Position numbers and translations under genes: made by a program. Of a DNA stretch of 64,000 nt, positions 1 through 9,791 are shown in pieces. Source of the DNA: DASUPK01 sp963782345 (lineage in GTDB: Bacteria > Actinomycetota > Thermoleophilia > Solirubrobacterales > 70-9). The stretch covers positions 1-64,000 of the forward strand of contig CAWAJF010000004.1 in assembly GCA_963782345.1 (NCBI GenBank). Reading direction: 5' to 3'. The notes under the pieces were generated by a model that ran no database searches, had not been told where the DNA came from, and was given only the letters and a program-made list of their open reading frames with translations. Position 1 is the first letter of the stretch. Every line of letters starts with the position of its first letter.

Positions 1-1018
1 AGGCGGCCTCGATCACGGCGAGAACGTCGCGCGCCTCGCGGCCGCTCGAGGGCGGCTCGGACCCCTCCGCGAGAGCCCGGTCGATCCGCTTGAAGAGCTC
101 CGCGGTCGCGTGCCTGCCGGCCTCGCGCTTGGCCTTCGCCAGCACGGTTCGCTTCGTGCCCCGCTCGGCCCAGGCGAGACCGCCGGACGCGAGCTCGAGC
201 CTGATCCCCGTGCTCTGGGCGCGCTTCATCCCGGCCCGGACCAGGGCGCGCCCCCCCTCCGATGCCCGCAGCGACTCCCGCTCGCAGTCGGCGCGAAGCT
301 CGACGTAGCGGGTCCCGGCGGGACAGAGGCGGTCGATGGTGAGCTGGGCCAGCCGGCCGCCGCTGAACTCGAAGAGCACGAGGTGAATCGCGTCAGCCTC
401 GTGGGAGGGGTCCAGCCCGCTCGACCGGCGGGCGTAGACGGCGGTCGGCTTCTCCCCGAACAGGAAGAGCAGCAGGTCCACCAGATGGACGCCCCCCTCG
501 AAGAGCGTCCGGTTGGGCATCGCCGCGCGCCAGGCGACGGGCTCGTCCCAGGGAGCGAGGTCCATCAGCTGCCAGATCTGACAGAAGACCAGCTGACCGG
601 CGTCGGCGGAGCCGATCCGCTCCGCGACGGCCCTGAAGATCGGCTTCTCCCGGAACTCGTGGTTGACGGCGACCTGGCGGCCGGCGGCCGCGGCCGTCGC
701 GAGCACAGCGTCCGCCTCCTCGACGGTGCTCACGAACGGCTTCTCGCAGATCACGTGCATCCCCGCCTCCAGCGCCGCGTGGCAGAGCTGGGCGTGCGAG
801 TCGGGCGGGGTGGCGACGACGAGCACTTCCGGCGCTCCCTCGCCGACCAGCTGCTCGAAGCTCTCGTACGCCCTGTGGCCGAGCTCGCGCTCCCACGAGG
901 CACGCCGCTCCGGCGAGGTGTCGAAGCCGCCAACGACTACCGCCCCGGGAACCTGCGCCAGAGCGGGGATATGGAACCCGCGGGCGGCCCAACCCAGTCC
1001 TGCGAATCCGTAGCGCAT
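1..1018 (-). CDS. Gfo/Idh/MocA family oxidoreductase (3' end cut by window edge)
   Basis: NAD(P)-dependent sugar or inositol dehydrogenase family. The ATG at 1018 opens MRYGFAGLGWAARGFHIPAL, a Rossmann GxGxxxRG nucleotide-binding turn. The family motif EKP is present in HVICEKPFVSTVEEADAVL at about residue 95, and the C-terminal domain begins after about residue 120 (NHEFREKPIF). The frame stays open to position 1, so only the last residues are missing. A TAGCCT box sits 9 nt before the ATG and overlaps the stop codon of the upstream hydrolase gene, so it may have its own leaderless promoter. The substrate cannot be told; the neighbourhood suggests nucleotide-sugar or polysaccharide precursor metabolism. 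Confidence 0.85.
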   Translation of the reverse strand, partial: MRYGFAGLGWAARGFHIPALAQVPGAVVVGGFDTSPERRASWERELGHRAYESFEQLVGEGAPEVLVVATPPDSHAQLCHAALEAGMHVICEKPFVSTVEEADAVLATAAAAGRQVAVNHEFREKPIFRAVAERIGSADAGQLVFCQIWQLMDLAPWDEPVAWRAAMPNRTLFEGGVHLVDLLLFLFGEKPTAVYARRSSGLDPSHEADAIHLVLFEFSGGRLAQLTIDRLCPAGTRYVELRADCERESLRASEGGRALVRAGMKRAQSTGIRLELASGGLAWAERGTKRTVLAKAKREAGRHATAELFKRIDRALAEGSEPPSSGREARDVLAVIEAA

Positions 1019-1030
1019 GGTTGCGGCAGG

Positions 1031-1819
1031 CTATCCGGCTCGGCCGGTCGCCGAGCGCTCAGGGCCATCGACCGCTCGCGATGTTTGGCTCAGCGAGCCA
1101 CTGCCAGGATCGTGCGCGGTGAGCACGATCACGCCCTCACGTCGACAGTAGTCCGCCAGCTCCGGCCAGACGCGCGCGAGCTCGTCAGCTCCCTTGACCA
1201 GGTCCCCGGCGCAGAGATACGCCCGCTCGTCGTCTCTGACCAGGAGGGAGACGTGGCCCGGAGTATGCCCCGGCGTCGGCACCACGATCAGGCGCCCATC
1301 ACCCGCAAGGTCCGCGCTGGCCTGAAACGGTCCGATCGGCGGCCCCGGGAAGCCGAGCAGGCGAGGCCGCAGACCGGCCGGCCAGTGCTGGGGCAGATAA
1401 CCGCGAACTCGGCCCGCGACGCCGCTCGCGCGCCTCCACTCGGCGGCGCTGACCAGCACCTCGCTGCCGGCGAACGGCGTCAGCCCGCCGACATGGTCGG
1501 TGTGGAGGTGGGAGAGGACCACCCAGCGGACGTCGGCCGGCGGGATGCCGTCCGCCTCGAGCTGGGCCGCGACCTCGTCCTGCGGCCCCAGCTCGAAGCG
1601 AGCGAGCCGGAGGTAGGGGTGCCAGCGCGGCAGGTAGCCGGGCTCGGCCGCTCGCGCCGTCTGGCCGGCGTCGAAGAGGCAAATCCCCTTCGGGTGGGTG
1701 ATGGCGAAGGCGTTCACGGGCAGGGTCTCCTCCGCCCAGTCGCCCGGGAGGTAACGGCGAATGCCGCGCTGGGCCCGCTTGCCGCGCACGGCTCCGGTGC
1801 GGAGGCAACGGACCTGCAA
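1031..1819 (-). CDS. Metallo-beta-lactamase-fold hydrolase (AHL lactonase-like)
   Basis: A 262-residue MBL-fold metalloenzyme. It has the zinc motif HLHTDH (about residues 103-108), the second His in PGHTPGH, the bridging Asp in CAGDLV and the last His in LTAHDP. The overall arrangement resembles the AttM/AhlD N-acyl-homoserine lactonase group, but that group also contains many enzymes of unknown substrate. The start is TTG, only 11 bp after the stop of the glycosyltransferase gene at 1831, so the two are probably cotranscribed. The last 20 or so residues are Ser/Arg/Gly-rich and look like a non-conserved tail. Confidence 0.8.
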   Translation of the reverse strand: MQVRCLRTGAVRGKRAQRGIRRYLPGDWAEETLPVNAFAITHPKGICLFDAGQTARAAEPGYLPRWHPYLRLARFELGPQDEVAAQLEADGIPPADVRWVVLSHLHTDHVGGLTPFAGSEVLVSAAEWRRASGVAGRVRGYLPQHWPAGLRPRLLGFPGPPIGPFQASADLAGDGRLIVVPTPGHTPGHVSLLVRDDERAYLCAGDLVKGADELARVWPELADYCRREGVIVLTAHDPGSGSLSQTSRAVDGPERSATGRAG

Positions 1820-1830
1820 GGCCGAGCCCG

Positions 1831-2796
1831 CTATGCCGACCCCTGCTCCGGCTCAGCGGCAGGCGCCCGGCGCCTCTCGAGGAGGTGGGTGATCGCCCCA
1901 ACCGGCACCGCCGCCGCCGCCGTCAGGTGGTGGAGGGCATGCAAGGCGACCCCGGCGAGCGCGGTTCCCGGCCCCCGCCTTCCGAGCAGGGAGTAGAAGG
2001 GGCGGTTGATGGCCACCAGGGCGATCGCCATCGCCACCACCACCCGCAGGCGCCGCCTGATCAGGCCGGCCAGGCCGAGGAGGCAGACGAGCGCGCTCAG
2101 CCGATGCCGCCAGCCGAGGTTCAGGTCGCTCGAGGCCCGTCCGCGATCCCGCAGCAGCAGCCCGATCCAAGGGACCCCGCGCTGGGAGAAGTCCGTGCGA
2201 ACCATCTGCCCCAGCCTCCAGGCCTTCAGGTGCGTCCCCTGCAGATCTGGGTCGAGGATGATCTTCTCGCCCCCCGCCGTCAGGCGCATGCCGAACTCGA
2301 TGTCCTCCACCGATGGCATCCGGTACCTGCGCTCGTCGAAGCCCCCCGCGGCCAGAAACGAGTCGCGCCGGACGGCGCCGAGGCCGGCCCAGAAGGTCGT
2401 CGCCGGCCCGGGTGAGCTCTGATGCACGTGGTGGTGCAGCAGGTTTCGGAAGCTGGAGACCAACCCCGGGGCCTCGGGCTGATCGTCATAGGAGCCGAAG
2501 ACGCCGCTCAGGCCCTGATCCCGCTCGAAGGCGTCGCGGATCCGCCTGAAGGCGTCCGCCCGGACGACGACGTCCGCGTCGATGAAGACGAGCACCTCGC
2601 CGGTGGCCTGCCTCGCTCCCGCGTTCCGCGCCTCCGCCGGGCCGGCCTCCGCGGGCGCGTCGACGACGATCACCTCATCCGGGGGATCCTCCGCCGCCTG
2701 GATCGCCTCGGTGCAGCGCTCGAGTGTCGCCGGCCGGTTCGTCGCGGGGACGATCGTCGAGAGACGAACCGTGCTTGCGGCGACGGGATCCGACAC
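1831..2796 (-). CDS. GT2 family glycosyltransferase with C-terminal membrane segments
   Basis: A 321-residue inverting glycosyltransferase of the GT-A fold. The N-terminus (LSTIVPATNRPATLERC) is the nucleotide-sugar binding strand. The DxD-like metal site is in VFIDADVVV (about residue 73), and the later ED acid motif is in MPSVEDIEFGMRL. After about residue 215 there are two or three hydrophobic segments, so the catalytic domain is probably tethered to the inner face of the membrane. The GTG start is supported by TAATCT placed 7 nt upstream. It is divergent from the methyltransferase at 2849 and upstream of the MBL hydrolase. It probably adds a sugar in surface polysaccharide synthesis; acceptor and donor are unknown. 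Confidence 0.85.
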   Translation of the reverse strand: MSDPVAASTVRLSTIVPATNRPATLERCTEAIQAAEDPPDEVIVVDAPAEAGPAEARNAGARQATGEVLVFIDADVVVRADAFRRIRDAFERDQGLSGVFGSYDDQPEAPGLVSSFRNLLHHHVHQSSPGPATTFWAGLGAVRRDSFLAAGGFDERRYRMPSVEDIEFGMRLTAGGEKIILDPDLQGTHLKAWRLGQMVRTDFSQRGVPWIGLLLRDRGRASSDLNLGWRHRLSALVCLLGLAGLIRRRLRVVVAMAIALVAINRPFYSLLGRRGPGTALAGVALHALHHLTAAAAVPVGAITHLLERRRAPAAEPEQGSA

Positions 2797-2848
2797 GAGG
2801 ATGAGATTACCGCCGCCCTGAGAGCCCTGGGCGACCTAAGATCGTGCC
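2797..2848. promoter_or_regulatory. Divergent promoter region with two start-proximal -10 boxes
   Basis: This 52-bp gap separates the divergent glycosyltransferase (-) and methyltransferase (+). TAATCT on the minus strand (2804-2809) lies 7 nt before the GTG at 2796. TAAGAT on the plus strand (2837-2842) lies 6 nt before the GTG at 2849. No Shine-Dalgarno sequence is seen for either gene. Inference: two leaderless transcripts from back-to-back promoters. Confidence 0.5.
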
Positions 2849-3835
2849 GTGGCGCCGAGCCCCTACACCGATCGGGTCGAGCAGGAGCGACGGCGGTATG
2901 CGGAGCAGGTCGAGGTCCACGACCTCCCGCCGATCTTCCACTACTGGACTTCGACTCACCTGAGGCCGATCGCGGAGGAGTTCGGGTTCTCGAGCCCGGA
3001 TGAGCTGTTCGTCGAACAGCTCGAGCGCGCTTATCGAGAGGCGCCCAGCCCTCCCGTCCGCTTCGTCAGCCTGGGGTCCGGGAACTGCGACACCGAGATC
3101 CGGCTGGCGCGCCTTCTCCTCGAGCGCGGTCTGTCTGATTTCGAGTTTCACTGCCTCGACCTCAACGAGGCGATGCTCCGCAGGGGGGGTGAGTCGGCAC
3201 GGTCCGCCGGCCTGCAAGAGCATCTGAAGCCGATTCGAACGGACCTCAACGGCTGGCGGCCGGACCAGGCCTACGACGGCGTCATCGCCAATCAGGTGCT
3301 GCACCACCTGGTCGAGCTGGAGACGATCTTCGACACCGTGAGCGCGGCGATGCCCGCGCACGGCCGCTTCATCGCTTCGGACATGATCGGCCGGAATGGG
3401 CACCGGCGCTGGCCGGAGGCGCTGGCGATCGTCGAGGAGTTCTGGAGGGAGCTTCCCTCCGAGTATCGGTACAACGTGCAGCTCGACCGCGCCGAGCCGA
3501 GCTTTCAGGACTGGGACTGCTCGCTGGACGGCTTCGAGGGGGCGCGGGCCCAGGACATCCTCCCGGTCCTCGTCGAGCGCTTCGATTTCGAGCTGTTCAT
3601 CGGATTCGGAAACGTGATCGACCCCTTCATCGACCGCAGCTTCGGACCGCACTTCGATCCCGACCGGCAGTGGGATCGGAGCTTCATCGACCGCGTTCAT
3701 CAACGCGACGAGGAGGAGATCCGCGCCGGGAACATCACCCCCACCCACATGTTCGCCGTGATGCGAAAGCGCCCGTTCAGCGGCGCAGCCCGCTGCCGAG
3801 GCGATCTCACGCCGTCGGCCTGCATCAGGCGCTGA
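2849..3835 (+). CDS. Class I SAM-dependent methyltransferase
   Basis: A 328-residue protein. The SAM-binding glycine loop is in VRFVSLGSGNCDTEIRLA (about residues 70-87), the acidic end of strand 2 in EFHCLDLNEAML, and the post-II region is GVIANQVLHHLVELETIF. This is the layout of the Methyltransf_12/25 type. An N-terminal helical extension of about 65 residues and a C-terminal half rich in Phe/Asp/Trp probably make the acceptor site. The last 15 residues (after MRKRPFS) look like a read-out tail. It lies in the polysaccharide cluster, so O-methylation of a glycan is plausible but not shown. Confidence 0.8.
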   Translation: MAPSPYTDRVEQERRRYAEQVEVHDLPPIFHYWTSTHLRPIAEEFGFSSPDELFVEQLERAYREAPSPPVRFVSLGSGNCDTEIRLARLLLERGLSDFEFHCLDLNEAMLRRGGESARSAGLQEHLKPIRTDLNGWRPDQAYDGVIANQVLHHLVELETIFDTVSAAMPAHGRFIASDMIGRNGHRRWPEALAIVEEFWRELPSEYRYNVQLDRAEPSFQDWDCSLDGFEGARAQDILPVLVERFDFELFIGFGNVIDPFIDRSFGPHFDPDRQWDRSFIDRVHQRDEEEIRAGNITPTHMFAVMRKRPFSGAARCRGDLTPSACIRR

Positions 3836-3860
3836 GCGCCCTCTCAGCGCTGCGCCGCCG

Positions 3861-5642
3861 TCATCGATCCCGCAGCCACCAGTTCCAGAAGTACTGCGTG
3901 CCCTCCCCGGAGGATGCCGAGGGTGTGAACCCGATCTCGGCGGCGAGCGATGCCATTTCCGCGCCCGTGAAGCCGGCGCCCTTCCAGGTGTCTGTCTCGT
4001 CCAGCTCGCTGCCCTGCACCTGGAACTTGAACAGGCAATCCGGCTTCAGGGTCCGGTGGACCTCCCGCAGGTTGGAGATGATCGTCTCCTTGTCTGGGAC
4101 GTGCTGGAAGACGATGAAGCTGTAGGCGAAGTCGAAGGACTGATCGTCGAACGGCGCCAGGTCCGCGCCGCTGGTCTCGAACAGCCGCACATTGGGAAGG
4201 TCCCGCAGGTTCTCACGAGCCTGGCGAATCATCTCCGCTGAAACGTCCACCGCGTGGACCTCGCCGAACACCTCCGCCAGAGGGCGAGTCATACGACCGA
4301 TCCCGCAGCCGATCTCCAGTATGCGCATCTCGGAGGGCCTCTTGCCCCGGCAAATCTGCTCCAGCTCGCCGGTGATCGTCTCCTCGACGTTGGCCCTGCC
4401 GCTGGCGAAGAAATCATCCTCGGTCCAATCGCTCCGCCCCGAGGCGATGTAGTACATCGCGTTCGACCTCGCCCGCCTGTCCCAGTCGCGCTTCATGACA
4501 TTCGCGGGACCCTCCCCGTCGGCCGTCCGGATCGAGATTCGCCCATTGGTCCCATCGAGGAGTGGCTCGAGGGCCTCGAGCAGCCGAGTCTTGACGGATT
4601 GACGCCCGTGCCCGCGAAGAATCGAGTCTCGTCCCCGGCCGGCGACGTCGCGCCAGGTCGAATCGCTCGCGAGCAGTCGACCGGTCTCGCGCACGAAGGC
4701 CTCCGGGTCGTCGGCGATCAAGACGCCCTCCCCATCGGTGATCTCGAGCCCCTCGACGGCAACCGAGGTGGCGACCGCCGGCACCCCGACCATCAGGGCC
4801 TGGATCAGCTTTCGCTTGGTGCCCGCCCCGCTGAGCAGGGGGGCGACGAAGGTGCGCGCCCGCGCGAAGTATGGAACCAGCGAGGGCACGAAGCCGATCG
4901 GCTCCACTCCGAGGGTGCGACGACAGATCTCCAGCAGCGACCCATCCAGGGCGTTACCGACGACCTGGATGCTGTGCGTCGCCAGACGCGCCGGGTCGAG
5001 CTCCGGCACGATCTCCCGACAGAGGAACTCGAGCGCTTCGCCGTTCGGCGGGTGCCGGAAGTTCCCGACGAACAGAATTCCGCGACGTTCCTCGAGCGGC
5101 ACCTGGCTCACCGGGTACTCCTCGCAGTCCGGCACACACGCGGCCAGCACACGATCGTTGACGAGATCCTTCACCGTCTCCCTCTCCTTCTCCGAGACGG
5201 TGAGAACTCGATCGGCGCGCGCGTAGACGTTCAACTCGCGGTGCATTTGCTGGCCATAGGCCGAATCCAGCGCGCCGGCCTGGCCGTTGGACGCGTTGCC
5301 GAATTGCCCGCGGGCGGTGCGAACGAAGTCGAGATCGACCACGTCCACAACTATCGGGAGGTCGGGCGTCCTCTCTCGCAACATCGGGATGCACTTCTCG
5401 GCGAGATACCAGAAGGCGATGATCGCGACGTCGAACCGCTGGGTCGCAAGCACGTCGCCGAGGTCGAGGCTCGGAAACACGGGAGCTCCCAGCTGCTGCA
5501 GCCGCAACTGGTCCTGCACCGACCCCAGGTTCTCCGAGACGACAGTGACACGGGCGCCGGCCTCGACCAGCAGCTCCACGTTGTGAAAAAGACGGCGAGA
5601 TCCGCTCTGCCGCTGGGGCTCGGGGATCTCGGGCGTCAACAA
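3861..5642 (-). CDS. Fused GT4-type glycosyltransferase and SAM methyltransferase
   Basis: About 593 residues in two parts. Residues 1-380 are a GT-B glycosyltransferase: GVEPIGFVPSLVPYFARART, then the donor-site stretch SGAGTKRKLIQALMVGVPAV with the family's conserved Lys. Residues 390-593 are a class I methyltransferase: RILEIGCGIGRMTRPLAEVF, then HAVDVSAEMI and YSFIVFQHVPDKE. The TTG start at 5642 cuts into the first beta strand. The same frame is open upstream through SWDRTSLLLL, so the real start may be the CTG at 5669 (a GGGAGG lies just before it) or further up. It follows the giant glycosyltransferase gene (stop at 5707). Likely role: a sugar transfer coupled to methylation or capping of the same glycan. 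Confidence 0.75.
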   Translation of the reverse strand: MLTPEIPEPQRQSGSRRLFHNVELLVEAGARVTVVSENLGSVQDQLRLQQLGAPVFPSLDLGDVLATQRFDVAIIAFWYLAEKCIPMLRERTPDLPIVVDVVDLDFVRTARGQFGNASNGQAGALDSAYGQQMHRELNVYARADRVLTVSEKERETVKDLVNDRVLAACVPDCEEYPVSQVPLEERRGILFVGNFRHPPNGEALEFLCREIVPELDPARLATHSIQVVGNALDGSLLEICRRTLGVEPIGFVPSLVPYFARARTFVAPLLSGAGTKRKLIQALMVGVPAVATSVAVEGLEITDGEGVLIADDPEAFVRETGRLLASDSTWRDVAGRGRDSILRGHGRQSVKTRLLEALEPLLDGTNGRISIRTADGEGPANVMKRDWDRRARSNAMYYIASGRSDWTEDDFFASGRANVEETITGELEQICRGKRPSEMRILEIGCGIGRMTRPLAEVFGEVHAVDVSAEMIRQARENLRDLPNVRLFETSGADLAPFDDQSFDFAYSFIVFQHVPDKETIISNLREVHRTLKPDCLFKFQVQGSELDETDTWKGAGFTGAEMASLAAEIGFTPSASSGEGTQYFWNWWLRDR

Positions 5643-5706
5643 CAGGAGGCTTGTGCGATCCCAGCTCAGGGTTCCTCCCTGTCCGCATGCGTGTCTCCCA
5701 GCCGCT

Positions 5707-8700
5707 TCACCCTCCGGAGCCTGACCCCGCGCCGAGCGGCCTGTCGCCGGTCGAGCGCCTCGCCATGTAGGGCCGATGGTTCACGAGTTGATTCCACGTC
5801 GCCTCGTCGAACCCGGTCGGCCTGGAGGGCTGCCGCCGCAGCGCATCCGACCATCGTTCGATGAACCTCACCCGGTTCAGCTCCTGGTGCCGCTTCGGCT
5901 CCCGGGGGGCGGCATCGGTTCCGGAGGTGGCACCCTCGATGTGGACGACGATCGACTCCGGCTGGTAAACGGTCCGGAGCCCCGTTGCCCTCGCCCGGAA
6001 GCAGTAGTCCGTCTCCTCGTAGTACCCCGGCCGGAACAACGTGTCGAAGCCGGCCAGTTGCTCGAAAGTCGCTCGCCGGGTTGCCAGGAGGGCGGCGGAG
6101 CAGTAGTCAACGTCTCGCACAAACCGATACCTGGGCCGATCCGGCTCCGGGTCGTGCTTCCCGAGGTTGGCCCCGGTGCCGTCCGAGAACACGACCGCGC
6201 CGGCTTCCTGCAGCGTGCCGTCCGGATAGACGAGCATGCCGCCTACGGCGCCGACGCCCTCGGACTGGAAGAGAGTGCGGATCAACGGCTCCAACCAGCC
6301 GTGAATCGGCAAGGTGTCGTTGTTGATGAAGACCAAGGCCTCCCCGTGTCGCCTCGCCCGCGCCGCGATTGCAGCTGTCCAGGAAGCCGACGTTCTCCGC
6401 GTTGCGCACCGAGCGGACGCGCTCGTCCGCGTCGCTCCAGCGCGCGATCACCCCTGGGGTCTCGTCGGTCGACCCATCGTCGATCACGATCAGCTCCACC
6501 TCGAGGTGGCGGGGGACGGTCTCGACGAGCCCGGCGAGGCAGGGCTCGAGCAGGTCCGCGCCGTTGTACGTCGGAATGACGATCGAAACGGAGGGCGGAC
6601 TCGCCTCCGCGCTCCGGAGCCACTCGATCGAGAGCTCTACGGATCCGTGGTCCTGACGCGCAGACACGATCCCGTTCCTTGCGACGCGGCGGGCTTCATC
6701 AAGACTCCGGCCGTCCGTGTCGGCACCGGTCACGACCAGGTCGATGCTGTCGGCCAGATAGGGGAGTCGATCGGCGTCGGCCGCGGGCGGCTGGATGACA
6801 GTCAGCTCGGAGAAACGCTCTGCCAGCCTGAGCTTTGTACCGCAATCCAAGACATCCGGCTGCGCCCCGAATCGAGCTTCATGCTGCGCGACGAAGCTCT
6901 CGAACAGACCCGGCCACGGCGAGGCTCCCTTCGCCTGGCGGCGAATATCGAATACCACCCCGGCCTCGGCGCTCGCCGCCACTCGGTAGTGCCGGTCCAG
7001 GTAACGCCCGAACCGCGCATCCCGTGACAGCCAGACCGAGGCGTCCGGTGGCAGGACCAGATAGTCGGCCCCCTCGGCCCTTAGCGCCTGGAGGCGCGCC
7101 ATCGCCGACGTGCTTCCGGCCGAGACAGCTTGATTTGGTGCGGGTCGCCGGAACAGCCTGGACCGAACCCGACTCGACTTGACCAGATCGGTCTCGTCGT
7201 ACCCGGCGAACAGGACCGTCGAGCCGCGGGGGACCGTCGAGACGGCGAGTGCGAGCCCCTCCCTCGCCTCCTGCTTTCGAGTTCGAGCGCTGGGTTCCGC
7301 CCGCCGTACCATCCTGGGGGCGGCATCCAGGCCACTGGATGCATCGGGCCCGGGAAGCCCGATGGGGCCGACGTACTTGATCTGGTGGAGCAGTGGGTTC
7401 AGGCCGGACTCGAGCAGCGTCGGGTGACGAGCGACGTGCTCCAGAGTCTTGAAACTCGGGCTCGGGTCCCTGCCCTCCCTGGCGCCGTGCTCGATGTAGT
7501 GCATCAGGAGGTTCTGTCCCGTTTCGACGACATCCGGCGATTGGAACGCATAGAACTCCGCATCGAACGCGCCGGATCTCTTCAACGCGAAGTAGGTGCG
7601 CACGTAGCGCAGGCGCGCGCGCGACGGTTTCCGGAAGATCCACGAGGCGATCTGCGACGCCGATCGGCGCGCTGCGTCGATCCGCCTCCACGCTCGACCA
7701 AGGGCGGACCCGGACAGGGCCTGGAGCTGGGCAGAGAGGCGCTCGACCTGCGCGGCGCGCTCGGCGAGGGCGCCCTCGCGCTGCTGCAGCTGGTCGGCGA
7801 CCGCCTGCAGCTGGTCCGAGAGAGCTTCGAGCCGCGCGGCGTCCTGGGCGCGGCCCTGCTCGAGGGCCCCAACCGCCTCCTCCAGGGCGCTCTTCCGCCG
7901 CTCGGCCAGCTCCAGCCGGCGCCCCCGCTCGTCCAGCTCGGTCCGCCGCTCGTCCAACTCGCTCAGGCTTGCCTCGAGGTCGGTGCGTGCTCGATCGCGG
8001 TCAACCTGCAGCTCCGCGACGACCGAGCCGAAGGCGAGCTCGGCGTCGTCAAGCCGGTCGCCCGCCGTCTCGAGCGCGTCCCGGTCGAGCTCGCCGCCGA
8101 CCGCGGCGGCCTCCAGCGCCGCGTAGGCGGACTTCACCCATTCGACGACCTCCGGCCTTGCCTCCAGCTCGGGCGTGGAGACGTTGTGGTGGCGGTGCCT
8201 CGTGGACAGGAAGCGCTCGACTTCGACCGCGGCGCGCTCGCTCGCCAGGGGGAGCGTGACGCCGAGCTCCTCCGAGGCTCGCTCCAGCGTGCCGCGCCAG
8301 TCCTCGAGCAGCCGCTCGTAGGAGATGAAGGCCCGGGCAGCGTCGCGCGTTCCCAGCTCGACCTCCAGCATGTGGCGGAGCCAGAGGAGTAGCCCGCGGC
8401 CGGGAACGATCCCGTCGCGGGCCTCGAGGGAGGCGGCGACCTCGAGCGGGTTCCGGACGGGAATCAGGAAGAGCGGCTCCGCCCCGAACGAGTCGATCGC
8501 CGAGCGCCAGAAGGGCACCAGCCTGCACATCCTGGGGTCCTTGACGACGAAAAGGCGGGAGTCTCCGTACTCCTCGTCGAGCACCTCTACCGCGCGATCG
8601 TGGAAAGCGCTCGCGGTCGACGATTCGGACCACCGCGGATGCAGCGGCGAAACGTCGTCCCAGCGACTGGACACCGAGGCGAAGATCTCGTCGTCCAGGT

Positions 8701-9775
8701 CGACGATCGAGAGCGGCTCCCAGTGCCCGGTCTCGTTAGTCGAATCGGCGGGCATCACGTTGCTCGGCGGATCCGCCCCCAGCAGGACCAGGAGGCGGGC
8801 GAGCGCCGAGGTCCCACTGCGGTGCATCCCGAGCACGATGAGTGCCTTCCGCTGCTCCGTTGCCGGTTTTGTCGACCCCGTAACCAGTCGTCCTTCCGCT
8901 TCGCCCGCGCTCGGGTCCAGCGGAGCACCCCGCGGGATACCGGTCGCGAGCCGCCCGTCGTCCGTGAAGAGCTCGGAGCGCGTCGGCTGTCGGTCGATGA
9001 AGGGGGTGAAGAGTGGCTCCCGGCGCCAGTCGACGCCCGCCTCGAGGCGAGCCAGTCGCTCCGCCGGCATCGTGCGGGCGTAACGCCCCTCGGCCGCGAG
9101 TCGGACGTATCGATGCTGCCGGTCCGAGCGCTTCGCCGGGTCCTCGTCGAACATCCCCACCATGTGGTCGAGCTTCGCCTGCGCCTGTGCGGGGTTCCGT
9201 GATGGATAGTGGCGATAGACCTGCTTGCGCGGATAGATCCGGTAGGGCACGGTCTCTGGGAACAGCGGCAGGTGGGCGAGGGTGGTCTCGGCCCTGATCC
9301 CGGGCACGTACTTCCAGGCGCGGTAGCTGAAGTCGCCCTGCCAGGAGTAGTGACGGATGCGCGCCGGGACGCTCTCTTCGCTCCGGTCGTCCCGGTCGGT
9401 CATGAAGAAGTCGAAGCGGTCGAACTGGATCAGGTTGCTACCCGTCGCGTCCGCCTCCTCGATCACGTCCCTCAGGGTGCGTCCGGGCTCGACCGCCTGA
9501 AGAAGATCGTCTCCGTCGGACCAGAGAAGCCAATCTGCGCCCGCGTCCAGGGCCATCCGATACAGCCGCCGTGTTCGCTCGCCCAGGTCGATACCGGCCC
9601 AGCGGTCGAGCACGAGTTCTCCCCGGTCCCGGTAGGAGGCGCAGACGTCATAGGCCCCGTCGCTCGACCCGTTGTCGAGAGCCACGACGTCGAGTCCCTG
9701 GGCCAGGTGGTTCTCGATCACATCGCCGATGATGTCCACCTCGTTGTGGACGGAGAGCATGACGACGGCGCGCAC
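5707..9775 (-). CDS. Giant GT2-sulfotransferase-coiled coil-GT2 protein, frameshifted near 6342
   Basis: The GTG at 9775 (MRAVVMLSVHNEVDIIG) has TACCTT 6 nt before it. Domain order: GT2-like glycosyltransferase (about residues 1-270, with LLWSDGDDLL); PAPS-type sulfotransferase (P-loop GMHRSGTSALARLL, 3' phosphate motif PVRNPLEVAASLEARDG); a Glu/Arg/Gln-rich coiled coil of about 130 residues; a YAFQSPDV...HYIEHGAREGRDPS segment typical of multi-domain glycan enzymes; a degenerate methyltransferase-like part; and a second GT2 domain (VSIVIPTYNGADLLEPCL). Inside the last domain the frame is lost after GAGEATRG and resumes at LVFINNDTLPIHGWLEPL. One extra G in the CGGGGAGG run (6339-6346) explains it. 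Corrected length is about 1355 residues. This is either a sequencing error or a recent mutation. Confidence 0.8.
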
Positions 9776-9791
9776 CGGGGAAAGGTAACCG

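Noticed and set aside
110..1996. A 628-codon plus-strand frame over the first two genes
   Set aside because: Low-complexity Arg/Gly/Pro translation opposite clear oxidoreductase and MBL-fold genes.
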